The notes under the pieces: generated by a model
Told to the model about the DNA's origin: nothing
The model's input: only the letters and a program-made list of their open reading frames with translations
The model's database searches: none
NCBI GenBank assembly: GCA_033977485.1
Contig: CM066994.1
Span: 47,393,155-47,457,154, forward strand
Source of the DNA: Hydrangea macrophylla
Taxonomy: Eukaryota; Streptophyta; Magnoliopsida; Cornales; Hydrangeaceae
Length of the DNA: 64,000 nt
Reading direction: 5' to 3'
Program-made: the position numbers and the translations under genes
In this document: positions 54,634 to 64,000 of the stretch, in pieces
Position numbering within the stretch: position 1 is the first letter of the stretch
Layout of the letters: the number at the start of each line of letters is the position of its first letter

Positions 54634-56542
54634 TGACCCCCAACTAGCGTATTGCTAGTCTCTAGCAATGAAGCGGAATTAAATCAAGCTAAGACAACAA
54701 ATGCCAACGTCACAATTTTATTGAACTAAAACAAAAAGAACAATCCTAACTCACTTTCACAGGAATCGCGGTTACATTTAGCGTTTGCAACAAGCCTTTG
54801 AACCCTTAGGTTTACCCTAATGGACGAGTAGTGTCTCGTGAGGGTTTCCAGAGAATTTACCCACAAAATTCAAATGTCAAGCTTTTTAAACTCGTCAAAG
54901 AACTTCAACCTCTCCTTTATGCTAATAATTCTGCTTAACAAGGACATAAATTCCTTTATCATGCTATGGAAATAAACAACATGTTACAAAGTAACTATTC
55001 AAGTCAGAACCACATCCACGGCCTTTATACATCCTTGTGTGTGTGCGAAGTTAACAACTACGACTGAAATCTATATCTTGCAATTATTTGGATTGACATG
55101 TTAAAGATTTCATAGTTTCAACTCAATTCTCACACGGTTTACACTCAAGATAAAATCACTCTGAAACTGGCGTAAAAATTATGCACTCATAGTATGAAGC
55201 TCAAATGAATAAATGTAGAGGCAATCAAGAATGCTTACATACTAGATGCTGAAGAACGTTTATTTTGAGGTGCATGAGTCTCGTGAATGGAATACCAATT
55301 ACTACAGGAGCAATCTACTGTGGAGAAACTCATTTCATACTCGAGATTCATTAAAATTATCTAGAATCCTTAGGACTTCTGACAGAAATATGAAGAAAGG
55401 TTAAAGATGGTGAAATGTGAAAATGGGTTCAAACATGTGATATAGTAATATCAAACTTCACTTCACACTTTTCATTAATTTACTTCTCCAATTTCTTTTA
55501 TTTCTTCATTTCCACTAATTCCTTTTTTTTTTTTTTGACTTGATGGGCTTTCTTGATTTACCCCCTTTAGCCATTCACACCAAACCGTCACATGCTCAAA
55601 CTATGAATATATGATTTCAGAAAGAGGCATTGATTTGTGATATTTAAGTGGGAATTTAGACTTTCTCAGGTAACGAGGTGAGAAAACGATGGCCTAAATC
55701 ATCCTCTAAACATCTTAACTTATCTCGAGTATTTCCTGAGTTTTAAATTAGTAGATCCTGAACATTCTCCTAAAGCATTAGCCAAATTAAACAAGAATGA
55801 GACTCTCAACGAGATAATAGCGCATTTTAAGATTTGACATGAGTTTTTGTTATTAACCCTCAGAATAAAAGAATGGCTCGAATCTCACTAGGGTTTAAAG
55901 TTTTACTATTAATCCAATCACATGACAATCATATTTCACTCCAATTCAAAGATTCTTTCATGATTGTCAACTCGTGCAAATGTTTTCAGGATATATTCAT
56001 ACTATGGACGTAAAACCAGATTAGCGACAAAGTGACATGTAATCGAAGTCCATACTATGACAATAAAGATATGAATGCATCATTGCACAATGAAGTTAGC
56101 AAGGAAAAACGAGGTTTTAAAAGTTAGAAGCTTGACAACTTTTTTTTTGAAAAAAAAAAAGAAGACAAAACAAACATGGAATTTCATGGAAATTCTAATA
56201 TTAAACAGGAATGTATTTTAAATTCAAGAATACACAGGTAGATATCTACTTCCTACCCCCAACTGAAATCGACATTGTCCACAATGGAAGTATTTCAAGT
56301 AAAAGAAGATATCACCTGATTCACGCATTTCAGTACACATCTGAGAATCTCCTGGTTCAATATACCAATCTCCACAAACAACCAAGATAAAAAATACATG
56401 GATAATAATCGAGAGCATAGACAATAGAAACATAATCCATGAGCAAAAAGAACTATATGTAAAGTAATATAAAAAGTCCAATATAGTCCATGTACAGATA
56501 GAAAACCAAAAATCATCATCCAGCTCAAAATATCCAACCAAA
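54634..56542 (-). other. Athila-type 3' untranslated region
   Basis: Between the env-like ORF and the LTR. It starts at the LTR side with the tract TTGGGGGTCA (minus, about 54642-54633) and GCTAGAGACTAGCAATACGC-like sequence. It also has a T11 run and an A/T-rich hairpin (56142-56160: T8, GA, A12). No ORF beyond short ones; the 105- and 80-codon ORFs at 56224-56541 overlap in different frames and are not supported. Confidence 0.5.
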
Positions 56543-58219
56543 CTATAAAATATTCACAGTCATAGACCTAAAAGTAGTAATCCAACCCAAAGTATCCACA
56601 AAAACAAATAAAATAACACAAGAGAGGTCACAAGATATGAAATAACAGAACACTCTCCTGCTCTCTAAAACTCCCTCATAGGGCTCAATAGTCTGATCAT
56701 CAGATAGCGTGGGCACACCGTTATGAACTGGATCATCTGCTACCTCACTGTCACCCCTAGCAGCTGTCCCAGTCTGGGCGACAGTCGCCGGGTCACTCGC
56801 AGCCGACGGGGGAGCAGCAGCTGGAGGTGGTGGCGGTGGAGGTGTCTCTGAAAAAATATCTGCTGAAGATGCTGAAGTGGGTGCCGCAGTGGTCGATGGA
56901 ACTATCAGTGGAGGTGGCATGGATGCAGAACGTAAAGATTGCTCTATCCCCAATAGCAACAGCATCTACCCAACTTGACTGCCTAGCTGATTAAGTCTAA
57001 AATGAACATAATCACGATCAGAGGCCATCTGAACGGCCATCAACTCCTGCTGAGCCGTGAGCTCTCGAACCATCCCATGCAATCGCGCCCTCGCTTCTCT
57101 CTTCTCAACAAGAAAATCGTAAATGGTCTGAAAAGGCACAGGAGCAGATGTGGAGGTTGAAGGGGGCTCGCGTCTTCTCAACTCATACTGACCCTCAGCT
57201 ACTGTCGGCGTCCCTGGGTCCTCCTCTTCTTCCTCAACTACATTTGTATCCTGACCCTTAGCCTCTGTCGGCGTCCCTGGGTCCTCGTCCTCTGACTCTG
57301 ACGTCTCCTCTCCTCTCTTTCTCTTCTTCCTCTTACTACTGTCTCCTACTTTTCCCTTTCCTTTTGCTAATTTTTTGAATTGTGCTGCTGATCGTCTAGC
57401 AGCAGACTCACCAAAAACACCAATTTTTGATTTCAACAATACCTCTCCTGCCGGTATCACCAATCCTGCCTCCTCACACACTCTATGGATCACCCAAGCA
57501 CCTTTGAGGTGCTGGGCCTTGCTAGGATGACGTGTGGGCTCAATGAAAAACTCGATGAAAAGTCGAGCGAGGCAAATAGGCAAACTGGTCCCAATAGCAT
57601 ATAAAACTCTCATATACCACCCAGCAAAGTCTAACTTATAAGTCGTAGGGAGGATACAACTGCAGAGAGCTAAGTGGAGAAGGTGATAGTCCATAGTCAG
57701 ATCATGATCATCAAATACTAGAATCCCTGTGTACTTCTTGATTTTTCTACCTGAGATCTCTGTAGCCACAGCATGAAAAGAAGGGAAAGGGCGGTCGGCA
57801 TGGATAGGATATAGGTGATCAGGTACCTCAGCAATACCCAATGCTCTGGCCACTGTGGCAGGACTAAACTCAATCTGACACCCTTGAACACAAGAAAAAT
57901 AAGTGTATGGAACATTCGGGGCCTTAACCATACTCGCACAGGCTGATCGAATCCAAGAAGCATAAACTTTCTTTTGAATGGTAAGGACAGGGACCCAGCT
58001 TGGAAATGAGTGCAACCGAGTGAGATAGAATGGTGGCTTGTCATCGCTCCAAAGATTTTCAAATTGTCGCTCAACCATGACATCCCTGGTGTTGAAATAT
58101 TTCAAAAACTAGGTATTTTCCTTGTCATTCCTAAACCCGTGAGCCAGTAGTGGGTTAGGAATATCAAGCGAAGTGGATTTCTCTAGATGGGGCCCACTAT
58201 CCTTAGGCTTGGGAGCCAT
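56543..58219 (-). pseudogene. env-like ORF of Athila-type element
   Basis: One frame of about 558 codons, starting at ATG 58219-58217 (MAPKPKDSGPHLEKS) and broken by only two TAG codons, at 58110-58108 and 56968-56966. The middle holds FYLTRLHSFPSWVPVL, QGCQIEFSPATVARALGIAE and GWYMRVLYAIGTSLP, in the style of plant transposon proteins called envelope-like or putative plant transposon protein. Next come a basic segment (KRKKRKRGEE), two copies of a DPGTPT-containing acidic repeat, a Ser/Pro-rich part with PPPPPPPAAAPP, and a hydrophobic end (CDLSCVILFVFVD) that may be a membrane segment or lie past a lost splice site. Function is unproven in any plant element. I am sure of the frame and less sure of the family. 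Confidence 0.65.
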
Positions 58220-58289
58220 AAGAACTGAAACTGAATGCAAACCAAAGAGTTAGGATGAGAAAAGAAAGACTCTGCTCTCTGCTTTATAC

Positions 58290-58362
58290 CAATCAATTGA
58301 CATAAATTGTCAATTGATTGAAGATAAGTTCCAATCGATTAAACCCTAATGTCAATCGATTG
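58290..58362. repeat. Four phased CAATCGATTG-type palindromes, 21 bp steps
   Basis: Motif starts lie at 58290 (CAATCAATTG), 58311 (CAATTGATTG), 58332 (CAATCGATTA) and 58353 (CAATCGATTG), at exactly 21 bp each. The 11 bp spacers share little. The cluster ends 70 bp upstream of the env-like ATG on the minus strand. Confidence 0.92.
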
Positions 58363-58654
58363 ACATCAGCGAATGAAGGGGGCTGTGTAGACACCCCAAT
58401 TTTGACCAACCGTCAAATTTAGGAGAGCGTCACCTCCACGTCCGATGATGATAAGGACCGAAAGATTCAAAGTATTCCAAGCTCTTCAGAAAGTTCTCCA
58501 AACGCGATAAAATTTCGCAGAAAGAAGAAAATACCAGGTATTTAGGAGAATTCAGGTATAAAACACCATTTTTGGAGAAAATCTTCGAAAATGTATTTTT
58601 AGAAGAAAAAGGAGAAAAGAAAAGACCTAAAAGAGGAAGTTCAACAAAAAAATG

Positions 58655-58980
58655 GCACACGGCAGTAATTTGCGGCACTTAGTGAGTGCCGAACGGCATT
58701 CAGTGAATGCCGGCCCGGCACTCACTAAGTGCCACTGACATTTTCTGACTGCCGTTTGCTTTTAAAGTCCGTATTTTGTGGTACAATACGTATGTGTATG
58801 CAGATAAAAACAAAAAACTGATACAGTAAGGTTGACGAAAACCCGGTAATCAATAATTTGGCGCTGCAGTCACGGAGAGCCGCGCGGCAGTCATGGAATG
58901 CCGCGGCGGCAGTCACGGAGTACCGGGGCAGCATCCACGGACTGCCGCAAATGGCTTTTGACTGCCGCCCTATGCAGCAG
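58655..58980. repeat. GC-rich GTGCCG/CGGCAC patches in Tat LTR
   Basis: Repeated GGCACT(T/C)A, GAGTGCC, GCGGCAGTCA(C/T)GGA units appear in both orientations, so the strand can fold on itself. The patches lie upstream of the TATA box at 59078 as in the other two Tat LTRs. Confidence 0.7.
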
Positions 58981-59076
58981 TCTGTCTATTTTCAGTAAGT
59001 ACGCATTGTACCACCAAATGAGACATTTACATCTGACTTTTACTCCAAATTCACTGAAAATACTTGGTAAATTTTG

Positions 59077-59087
59077 CCTATAAAAGA
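59077..59087 (+). promoter_or_regulatory. TATA box of solo Tat LTR
   Basis: CCTATAAAAGA, about 690 bp into the LTR and 100 bp after the GC-rich patch; a purine-rich, GAGAGA-containing leader follows. Confidence 0.6.
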
Positions 59088-61301
59088 GGGGGGATCTTCC
59101 TTGGGAGGATGGACAATATACAACAACAACACATGCAAGAGGAAGATAATACAACACACACAAGAGATCACTACACTAATAATATTTGAGAGAAAAAAAG
59201 AGAGAGTTTGGAAAACTAGAGAGAAGAGCTTGGGAGATCTTCAAAGGAGAGAAACTTTGAGGATAGTTTGGAGGTGATCCTCTAACCATAAGTTGTGTAT
59301 TTGCATTCTTTCTTTTTGAATCTCTAATCCTCAAACTACTTTGTTTTTCCTTTTCTTCATTTCTTTTGTTGTTCATACTCCCTTCTTGAGACTCTTAGGG
59401 ATCCTCAACATCCCTCTTGAAATCTCTTGATTTTGATCTTTTTATGATTCACATGGGAGTCAAAGTTTGATCATCACTTCATTTTATAAGTAAATAGATG
59501 GATCCAAGTCCATACTTATGACTTGGATCCTCTAACTTGATGTTTCATGGAATCCTTTCCATATTCCCTTGAGACTCATGAGCATAATTAATATCTTCAT
59601 CACCAATGACCATCAAATGGCAGGAGAAAGTAGTCTTGAGTCTAAGCCTATCTTCATGGTTTAGGTTCATTATCTTGAGATTTCATGAAGTCCATTCATA
59701 CTTCATTTGAAATCTACAAATATAAAGGTCTTTTGCCTCCAATGACCATCAAATGGTAGGAGAAAATGGTTTATTTTAAGTCCAACTTCATGGTTCAATA
59801 GTTGGGGTTAACACATAAAAGTTGAACTTGACAAATGAAAACAGTGAGTTCATAAACTGGTTTCGATCAAGGATTTTTAGTTCGAAATCTAACCGTTGGA
59901 ATCAAGTGAAACCAACGGGAAAATGTCAATAACACAATGTTTTACCACTGTAATTTTTGTTTTGATGAAATTCCATGCCTAAGATGGTTTGGTCTTGCGA
60001 TTTCAATACATGCAACTCTCTGTCCAAAATTTTAGAACAGCATATCCATTTTGGAACTAATAAATCAGAATTTTAACAGAGTTTCCGGGGTCCCTAATAA
60101 TTTTTTCTGGGTACCTTAATGTGTTAGGAAGATCCCCTAAAATGATCTAAGTGTTTCCCATCTTTTTGCGATTTTTAAAAAATCGTACAAGATCTCTGGA
60201 TAGAGAGTACAGATTCCTGAGTGACGTCTAGTGTTTTCCATATTCCCAGAGATCTAACCGTTAAAACCTTGATTTTCTTTTTGGATTACAAACTAGACTC
60301 ACAAAGGCATGTCATATCCAATAATCATTAAGATCCAACCATTTGAAGTATGGTTTTTCCATTTTTTAAGATCTGGTCCGCTCTCTGTAATTCATAAAAA
60401 ACTGCTACTGTTTTTGTCTAATCTTGTTTGTTTCAACTCAAATGCTCTCCTAATGTCTTGGGACCCAAATCATACTTTGAATAATGATAACTTAGCTTAA
60501 ATCCAGAGGTTAAGTGACCCAAATTAGTGAATAAATCCACGTTTTATTCTTGTTCACATTCATTCATTCATGTATATTTAATGCTCATGATTAGAACTAG
60601 CCATTGAATAAAGTTGGATTTCATTGCTTGATAGATCTAAGCTAGAGAATTAGGGTTGATTGTTTGATATCATATTACTATATGAAGCATGTGGACTAAT
60701 CTTTGTTTTGTAGCGCATTTGAGGTACAATTTCTCATCTCTTCTCTAGTTTATTTCATTTCTTGATTTTATTGATTTTTCAACCTCATACGTGACACGTT
60801 AGAATTAGGATCTTGTCCTATGTGTATATGTGATTAGAGACTCTTTTAGGATTTTTTTTTGTTTGTATGCATTGCACGTTTAATATCCCTGCTAGATCCT
60901 GGGTAAGTTCTCTTGTTCTCTATTGCATATCATATTGCTTGTTACCTGAATTACGTGGCTTTTGAATGATATATTATCAATTGCAATTTTACACCCCTTT
61001 AGACATGCTTTTGTAATGTATATTTATACATATGTATTAGTTGAGGGCACATTTAAATTAATAATTCGATTAGAAGGATGTTGAGTAGAGGTCTATCGCA
61101 AGATAGGATGAGAGATGGTGTTTTAGTCCGACGGGCTCCTTCCTCTCTCATTCCATAATCCCCAGACCTAGTTAATCTTTGGTTTCGTAAAAGATCAGTT
61201 TCCTTTCAAAATGGTTTCTTAATTTTCCTTTTAAAAAAAATAAAGTGGCGACTCATTTGTTTTTTTGAATTTGTTTTTGAAAGAAAACTGAGATATCGAC
61301 A

Positions 61302-61565
61302 GGCTGCCCATAACAAGGTCTCACGTCCCCCTTTTTAAGTATTTTAGTGGTCTTAGGACCATGAGGGGCCCCCTCTATCATTATGATTAAGATTAGGACG
61401 GAAAATGGAAAGTGAGTTTGGGGGGTTACCTCGATCAAAACTGCGGCAAAATCCACGCCTAAAGATGATTGTGGATGAGATAGATGATGATGATGCTGAG
61501 AATGGTGGCTCAAATCACTCTCCCATCTTCTCTCTCTCTGTCCACGCGATGACAGTGGTGGTGGC
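61302..61565 (-). other. Athila interior between the two solo LTRs
   Basis: A short non-coding piece with GATGATGATGATG (61480-61494) and TCTCTCTCTC (61530-61540). It continues directly from 58385 once the solo LTR and one GGCTG are removed. Confidence 0.6.
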
Positions 61566-62884
61566 TGATGTTGTCAATATCAAGATATAAAAAGTGTACT
61601 TTACTTTTCTAAGGATTTGTAGTAGTGAAAGCAAAGGTCGAACCCACAGAGATTGAATTACTACGACTCTTAATTTTAAAACCTAAATCTAATTAATTAT
61701 AAAAACGAGATTTTGATCTTGAATTTAATTAAACTAAGAACAATAAAATAGATCTAAATTATGAAAGAGATTTAAAAGTGTTTTTGTAAATATGTTTAAA
61801 GGAACCTAGGATTGCAAATCCACCACTAGCTTCATAATAGGAATATTTATGCATTCAATTAGATTATTAAGTTGAATGATAATGGGGAATTGTAGCTACA
61901 AGCCCAATTCCTCCGTCAAGAAAATAACTATGGTTCAATCACCAACATAATCCATCTTCGGTTAGCACGAATTACCCCACACTAAACTAGGGTTGTGATA
62001 TAATCCGTCTAATCTAGGCATGGACTATTCGGATACTTGATAGCACAATTCAATTTAAGCACCATTACATGTAAATAATCTAAACAAGCACAGCAAGCAT
62101 AGATCATTGAGCACATCACAGTCAAAATAGATCTAAGACAAGAATAAACTTTGAAAGTAATGATTTAATCAATAAAAGCACGATTTATTTATAAAAGTCC
62201 TCGGAACATGTAACTGTCATCCATACATAATAAAACTAAAATAAAACATAAATAAAACCCTATTACTTGGCTAGGGTTTCATTGAAACCCTAGATCTAGA
62301 GTCTAGTTATCCATGGAAGCGGCGGATGGCAAGTAGTTAATGAAGGAGGCCATGAGAATCCTTGGTCTTCTTTTTCTTCCCCTTGCTTCCCTCCCTTCAA
62401 TGGCTGGAAGTATGGTTGTATATTGTGTGTATAATAATTGCCAACCCCTTAATTGAAGTAAAATAGGGTATATATAGATTTACAAGAAGTTTTTTGGAAG
62501 CCTTCCCAACTCGAAACGCATTAAAACTGCTGTATTTAGCTTTCCAGACGTAATTAGGCAGTTTCGTTCGCGTAGGAATCATCAGTAGAGTGAAATACGC
62601 AAGTTCCATTTTTACACATGTCGCGCAAGCGCGATATTGGGACCTCACGCGAGCGGATTGCGCGAGCGATATTATGGGTTTTCGCGCGAGCGGGCCACGC
62701 GCGCGATGTTGATTTTTCAGCTTCTTTTGCTCTGCTTTTTCACCCCATTTAGCCTGGTTTACTTAACTTCTTCCAAATCCTGTCAGAAAATAGAAAACGA
62801 AGTAAAAATATACAAAAACAGGATAAAAATGGTCTAACAAATGAGCGTTAAGGCATATAATTAGGATTTGTTCTCTCCCGATCA
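61566..62884 (-). mobile_element. Solo LTR with 5 bp duplication
   Basis: The plus strand starts TGATGTTGTCAATATC and ends TCTCCCGATCA, with TGAT...ATCA ends. It is flanked by GTGGC on both sides (61561-61565 and 62885-62889). The first 200 bp match the stub at 9399-9617. A GC-rich cluster of GCGCGAGCG-like motifs (62615-62718) and a TATA-like TATATATA box (62469-62476) favour minus orientation, but the strand is not certain. Confidence 0.85.
62615..62718. repeat. Cluster of GCGCGAGCG-type motifs
   Basis: Five or so short CG-rich motifs (CGCGCAAGCGCGA, ACGCGAGCG, GCGCGAGCGA, CGCGCGAGCG, CGCGCGCGA) are spaced about 17-25 bp apart, in AT-rich surroundings, about 140 bp from the TATA-like box. 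Confidence 0.75.
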
Positions 62885-63009
62885 GTGGCGTTGGTGAAGA
62901 AGGTGAGGGCGACGGTGGTGGTAAAAAATGAGGATGATGGTGGTGATATTGAAGAGAATAGAGAGGGAATGGGTGGGTTTTCTTCCTCTCTCTCAAAATC
63001 GCCCAGAGT

Positions 63010-63059
<50 letters not shown>

Positions 63060-63853
63060 GTTGGTTTTGAATGAAATGAAGGAGAGGGAGAAGAACAGAC
63101 TTTACGTCTGGAAGAGTTGTCAATCGATTGACAAGATATGTCAATCGATTGATAAAGTAATTCAATCGATTGATGTTCAAGTTCAATTGATTGAGATTCA
63201 AACTTTATGGCAGCCCAATTATTCTTCAAGTAATGACTGTCAACATTTTGAAAATGCATTATAGAGGTAAAATACAGGATTACAAGCATCCAAACAGGGA
63301 AAGACACCTATCAACACACAAGTAGGAAGAATTTATTCAAAAATCATCAATCTTATTGTTCAAATTGGATTATTATCATCCAAGGGTACAAGTTCTTGGT
63401 TGAAAGACAAACAAACAAAAAGAAAGAAAACAAGAACAAAGTCTGTCCTATTCATTTGCTACGGGAGTTATCAATTCTGCTCAGATTCTGGGGAAGAAAG
63501 GTCTTCTCCTTCAGCATAATCCACGAAGTACTCCACGACTTCTCCATCCGAATCGATTTGAAGGTCTTCTAGAATTTCTCAAACCGCGCACAACAAATCC
63601 CAGGTATTCATATCAGCGATTGCTACATTAGGAGAATTTGGGTACGAGCTAGACAGCGGAGTGAAAATTGGCCTTTCTTGTTCCATCTGTTCTGGGGTTC
63701 CCGAAGAGCAGACCCCATGGAAGAGCAAATGTGGTAGGAAATGTAGTGGATTCATCCTATAATAAACAGATAGACAGAAAAAGAATTGAGAAACAAAGAA
63801 CCACACAAAGAAAGAGAAAACTATTATACAACAAACAAAATTCTCATTTTTTT
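62885..63853 (-). other. Athila region after integrase
   Basis: Non-coding between the integrase stop (63854) and the solo LTR. It contains a (TC)n microsatellite (63011-63059) and a phased palindrome cluster. Small ORFs follow the TC repeat and are not supported. Confidence 0.5.
63121..63193. repeat. Four phased CAATCGATTG-type palindromes, 21 bp steps
   Basis: Motif starts lie at 63121, 63142, 63163 (all CAATCGATTG) and 63184 (CAATTGATTG), at exactly 21 bp each. The 11 bp spacers are unlike one another apart from a leading GA. Confidence 0.93.
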
Positions 63854-64000
63854 TCAAGAAGAATAATCAGGATCATCCAATTGGATGATCTCTGATTCTG
63901 GTTCGAATTTCTCCAAAAATGGCTTTAAACGTTACCCATTAACTTTGAACGCATTCCCATTTTTGGGGTTCACAATTTCCACTGCCCCGTGAGGAAACAC
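63854..64000 (-). pseudogene. C-terminal end of Athila-type integrase
   Basis: The minus frame reads VFPHGAVEIVNPKNGNAFKV, then NG, a TAA, RLKPFLEKFEPESE and a final DDPDYSS before TGA (63856-63854). FPHGAVEI and FKVNGQRLK are the usual end of Athila integrases, so the TAA stands for Gln (CAA). It continues beyond the window. The orientation fits the env-like ORF downstream. Confidence 0.75.

Larger units (their letters stand above)
58386..61301 (+). mobile_element. Solo Tat-type LTR with 5 bp duplication
   Basis: It starts TGTAGACACCCCAATTTTG and ends GAGATATCGACA. The flanks are GGCTG on both sides (58381-58385 and 61302-61306), a perfect target duplication, so this is a solo LTR left by recombination between two LTRs. 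It is collinear with the LTR at 32476-35436. Inside are two GC-rich GCCG/CGGC patches (58655-58760 and 58860-58980), a TATA box (59078) and a GA-rich leader. Confidence 0.92.
53033..64000 (-). mobile_element. Athila-type Ty3/gypsy element, right end outside window
   Basis: Read right to left: the end of integrase (63854-64000), an untranslated stretch, an env-like ORF (58219-56543), a 3' untranslated region, a TTGGGGG purine tract and a 3' LTR (53033-54633). An env-like ORF after pol, the FKVNGQRLK-type integrase end and the TTGGGGGT tract are marks of the Athila lineage. Two solo LTRs (58386-61301 and 61566-62884) are inserted in it. Confidence 0.75.

Noticed and set aside
56224..56541. Hydrophobic 80- and 105-codon ORFs after the env-like gene
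   Set aside because: Two frames overlap over the same T-rich stretch, with no shared motif; more likely untranslated sequence.
62848..63307. ORFs with Arg-Glu repeats
   Set aside because: Translation of the (TC)n microsatellite; the other residues come from the 21 bp phased repeats (repeated QSID peptides).

Overview
The window looks like a gene-poor, repeat-rich stretch of a dicot plant nuclear genome. It is AT-rich and dominated by decayed LTR retrotransposons of plant lineages: Ty3/gypsy chromoviruses of Tekay type, Tat and Athila types, and Ty1/copia. It also holds hAT and Mutator-like foldback elements and many microsatellites. The only gene that looks intact and host-encoded is an intronless berberine-bridge-enzyme-like (BBE-like) flavoprotein gene on the minus strand (36376-38007). 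I saw no rRNA, tRNA or CRISPR locus.

Layout, left to right. 1-2987: a minus-oriented Tat-like LTR running off the window. 2988-9398: a plus-strand Tekay-type gypsy element (gag, PR, RT, RNase H, IN, chromodomain) full of stops, then its 3' LTR, which carries several satellite-like arrays. 9399-9617: a stub of another LTR. 9618-17565: a chimeric LTR-interior-LTR-interior block of a 2.9 kb LTR family whose second interior is spliced to a copy of the 6.17-6.68 kb integrase segment. 17566-27578: a nearly full-length minus-strand Tekay-type element. 27579-35436: the 3' part of a Tat-type element, with an antisense plant-mobile-domain gene, three tandem arrays, a polypurine tract and a 2.96 kb LTR. 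35437-38080: a possible further LTR, then the BBE-like gene. 38081-45480: intergenic DNA with a cluster of nested foldback elements, several with clear target-site duplications. 45531-45842: an F-box-like gene fragment cut by a copia element. 45866-53032: a stack of copia and hAT remnants, all with coding on the minus strand. 53033-64000: a minus-strand Athila-type element (3' LTR, env-like ORF, end of integrase at the right edge) containing two solo LTRs with perfect 5 bp target duplications.

Most interesting observations. (1) A 10 bp palindrome, CAATCGATTG, recurs in the Athila-type element at strictly phased 21 bp steps in two four-copy clusters, one just upstream of the env-like ORF, and at 20/25 bp steps in two clusters in its LTR. 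Other LTR families here carry different short-motif clusters near their TATA boxes. (2) The Tat-type element has an antisense, apparently spliced plant-mobile-domain gene with a candidate promoter of its own, and one tandem array sits inside its intron. (3) Two otherwise different Tat arrays share the core GAGTC-N5-GACTC. (4) A three-level nest of foldback elements at 38846-39798 can be decoded from duplications and arm pairing. (5) The chimeric LTR block carries a disabling stop shared with the element 11 kb away. These are readings by eye; identities are estimates and no database search was possible.
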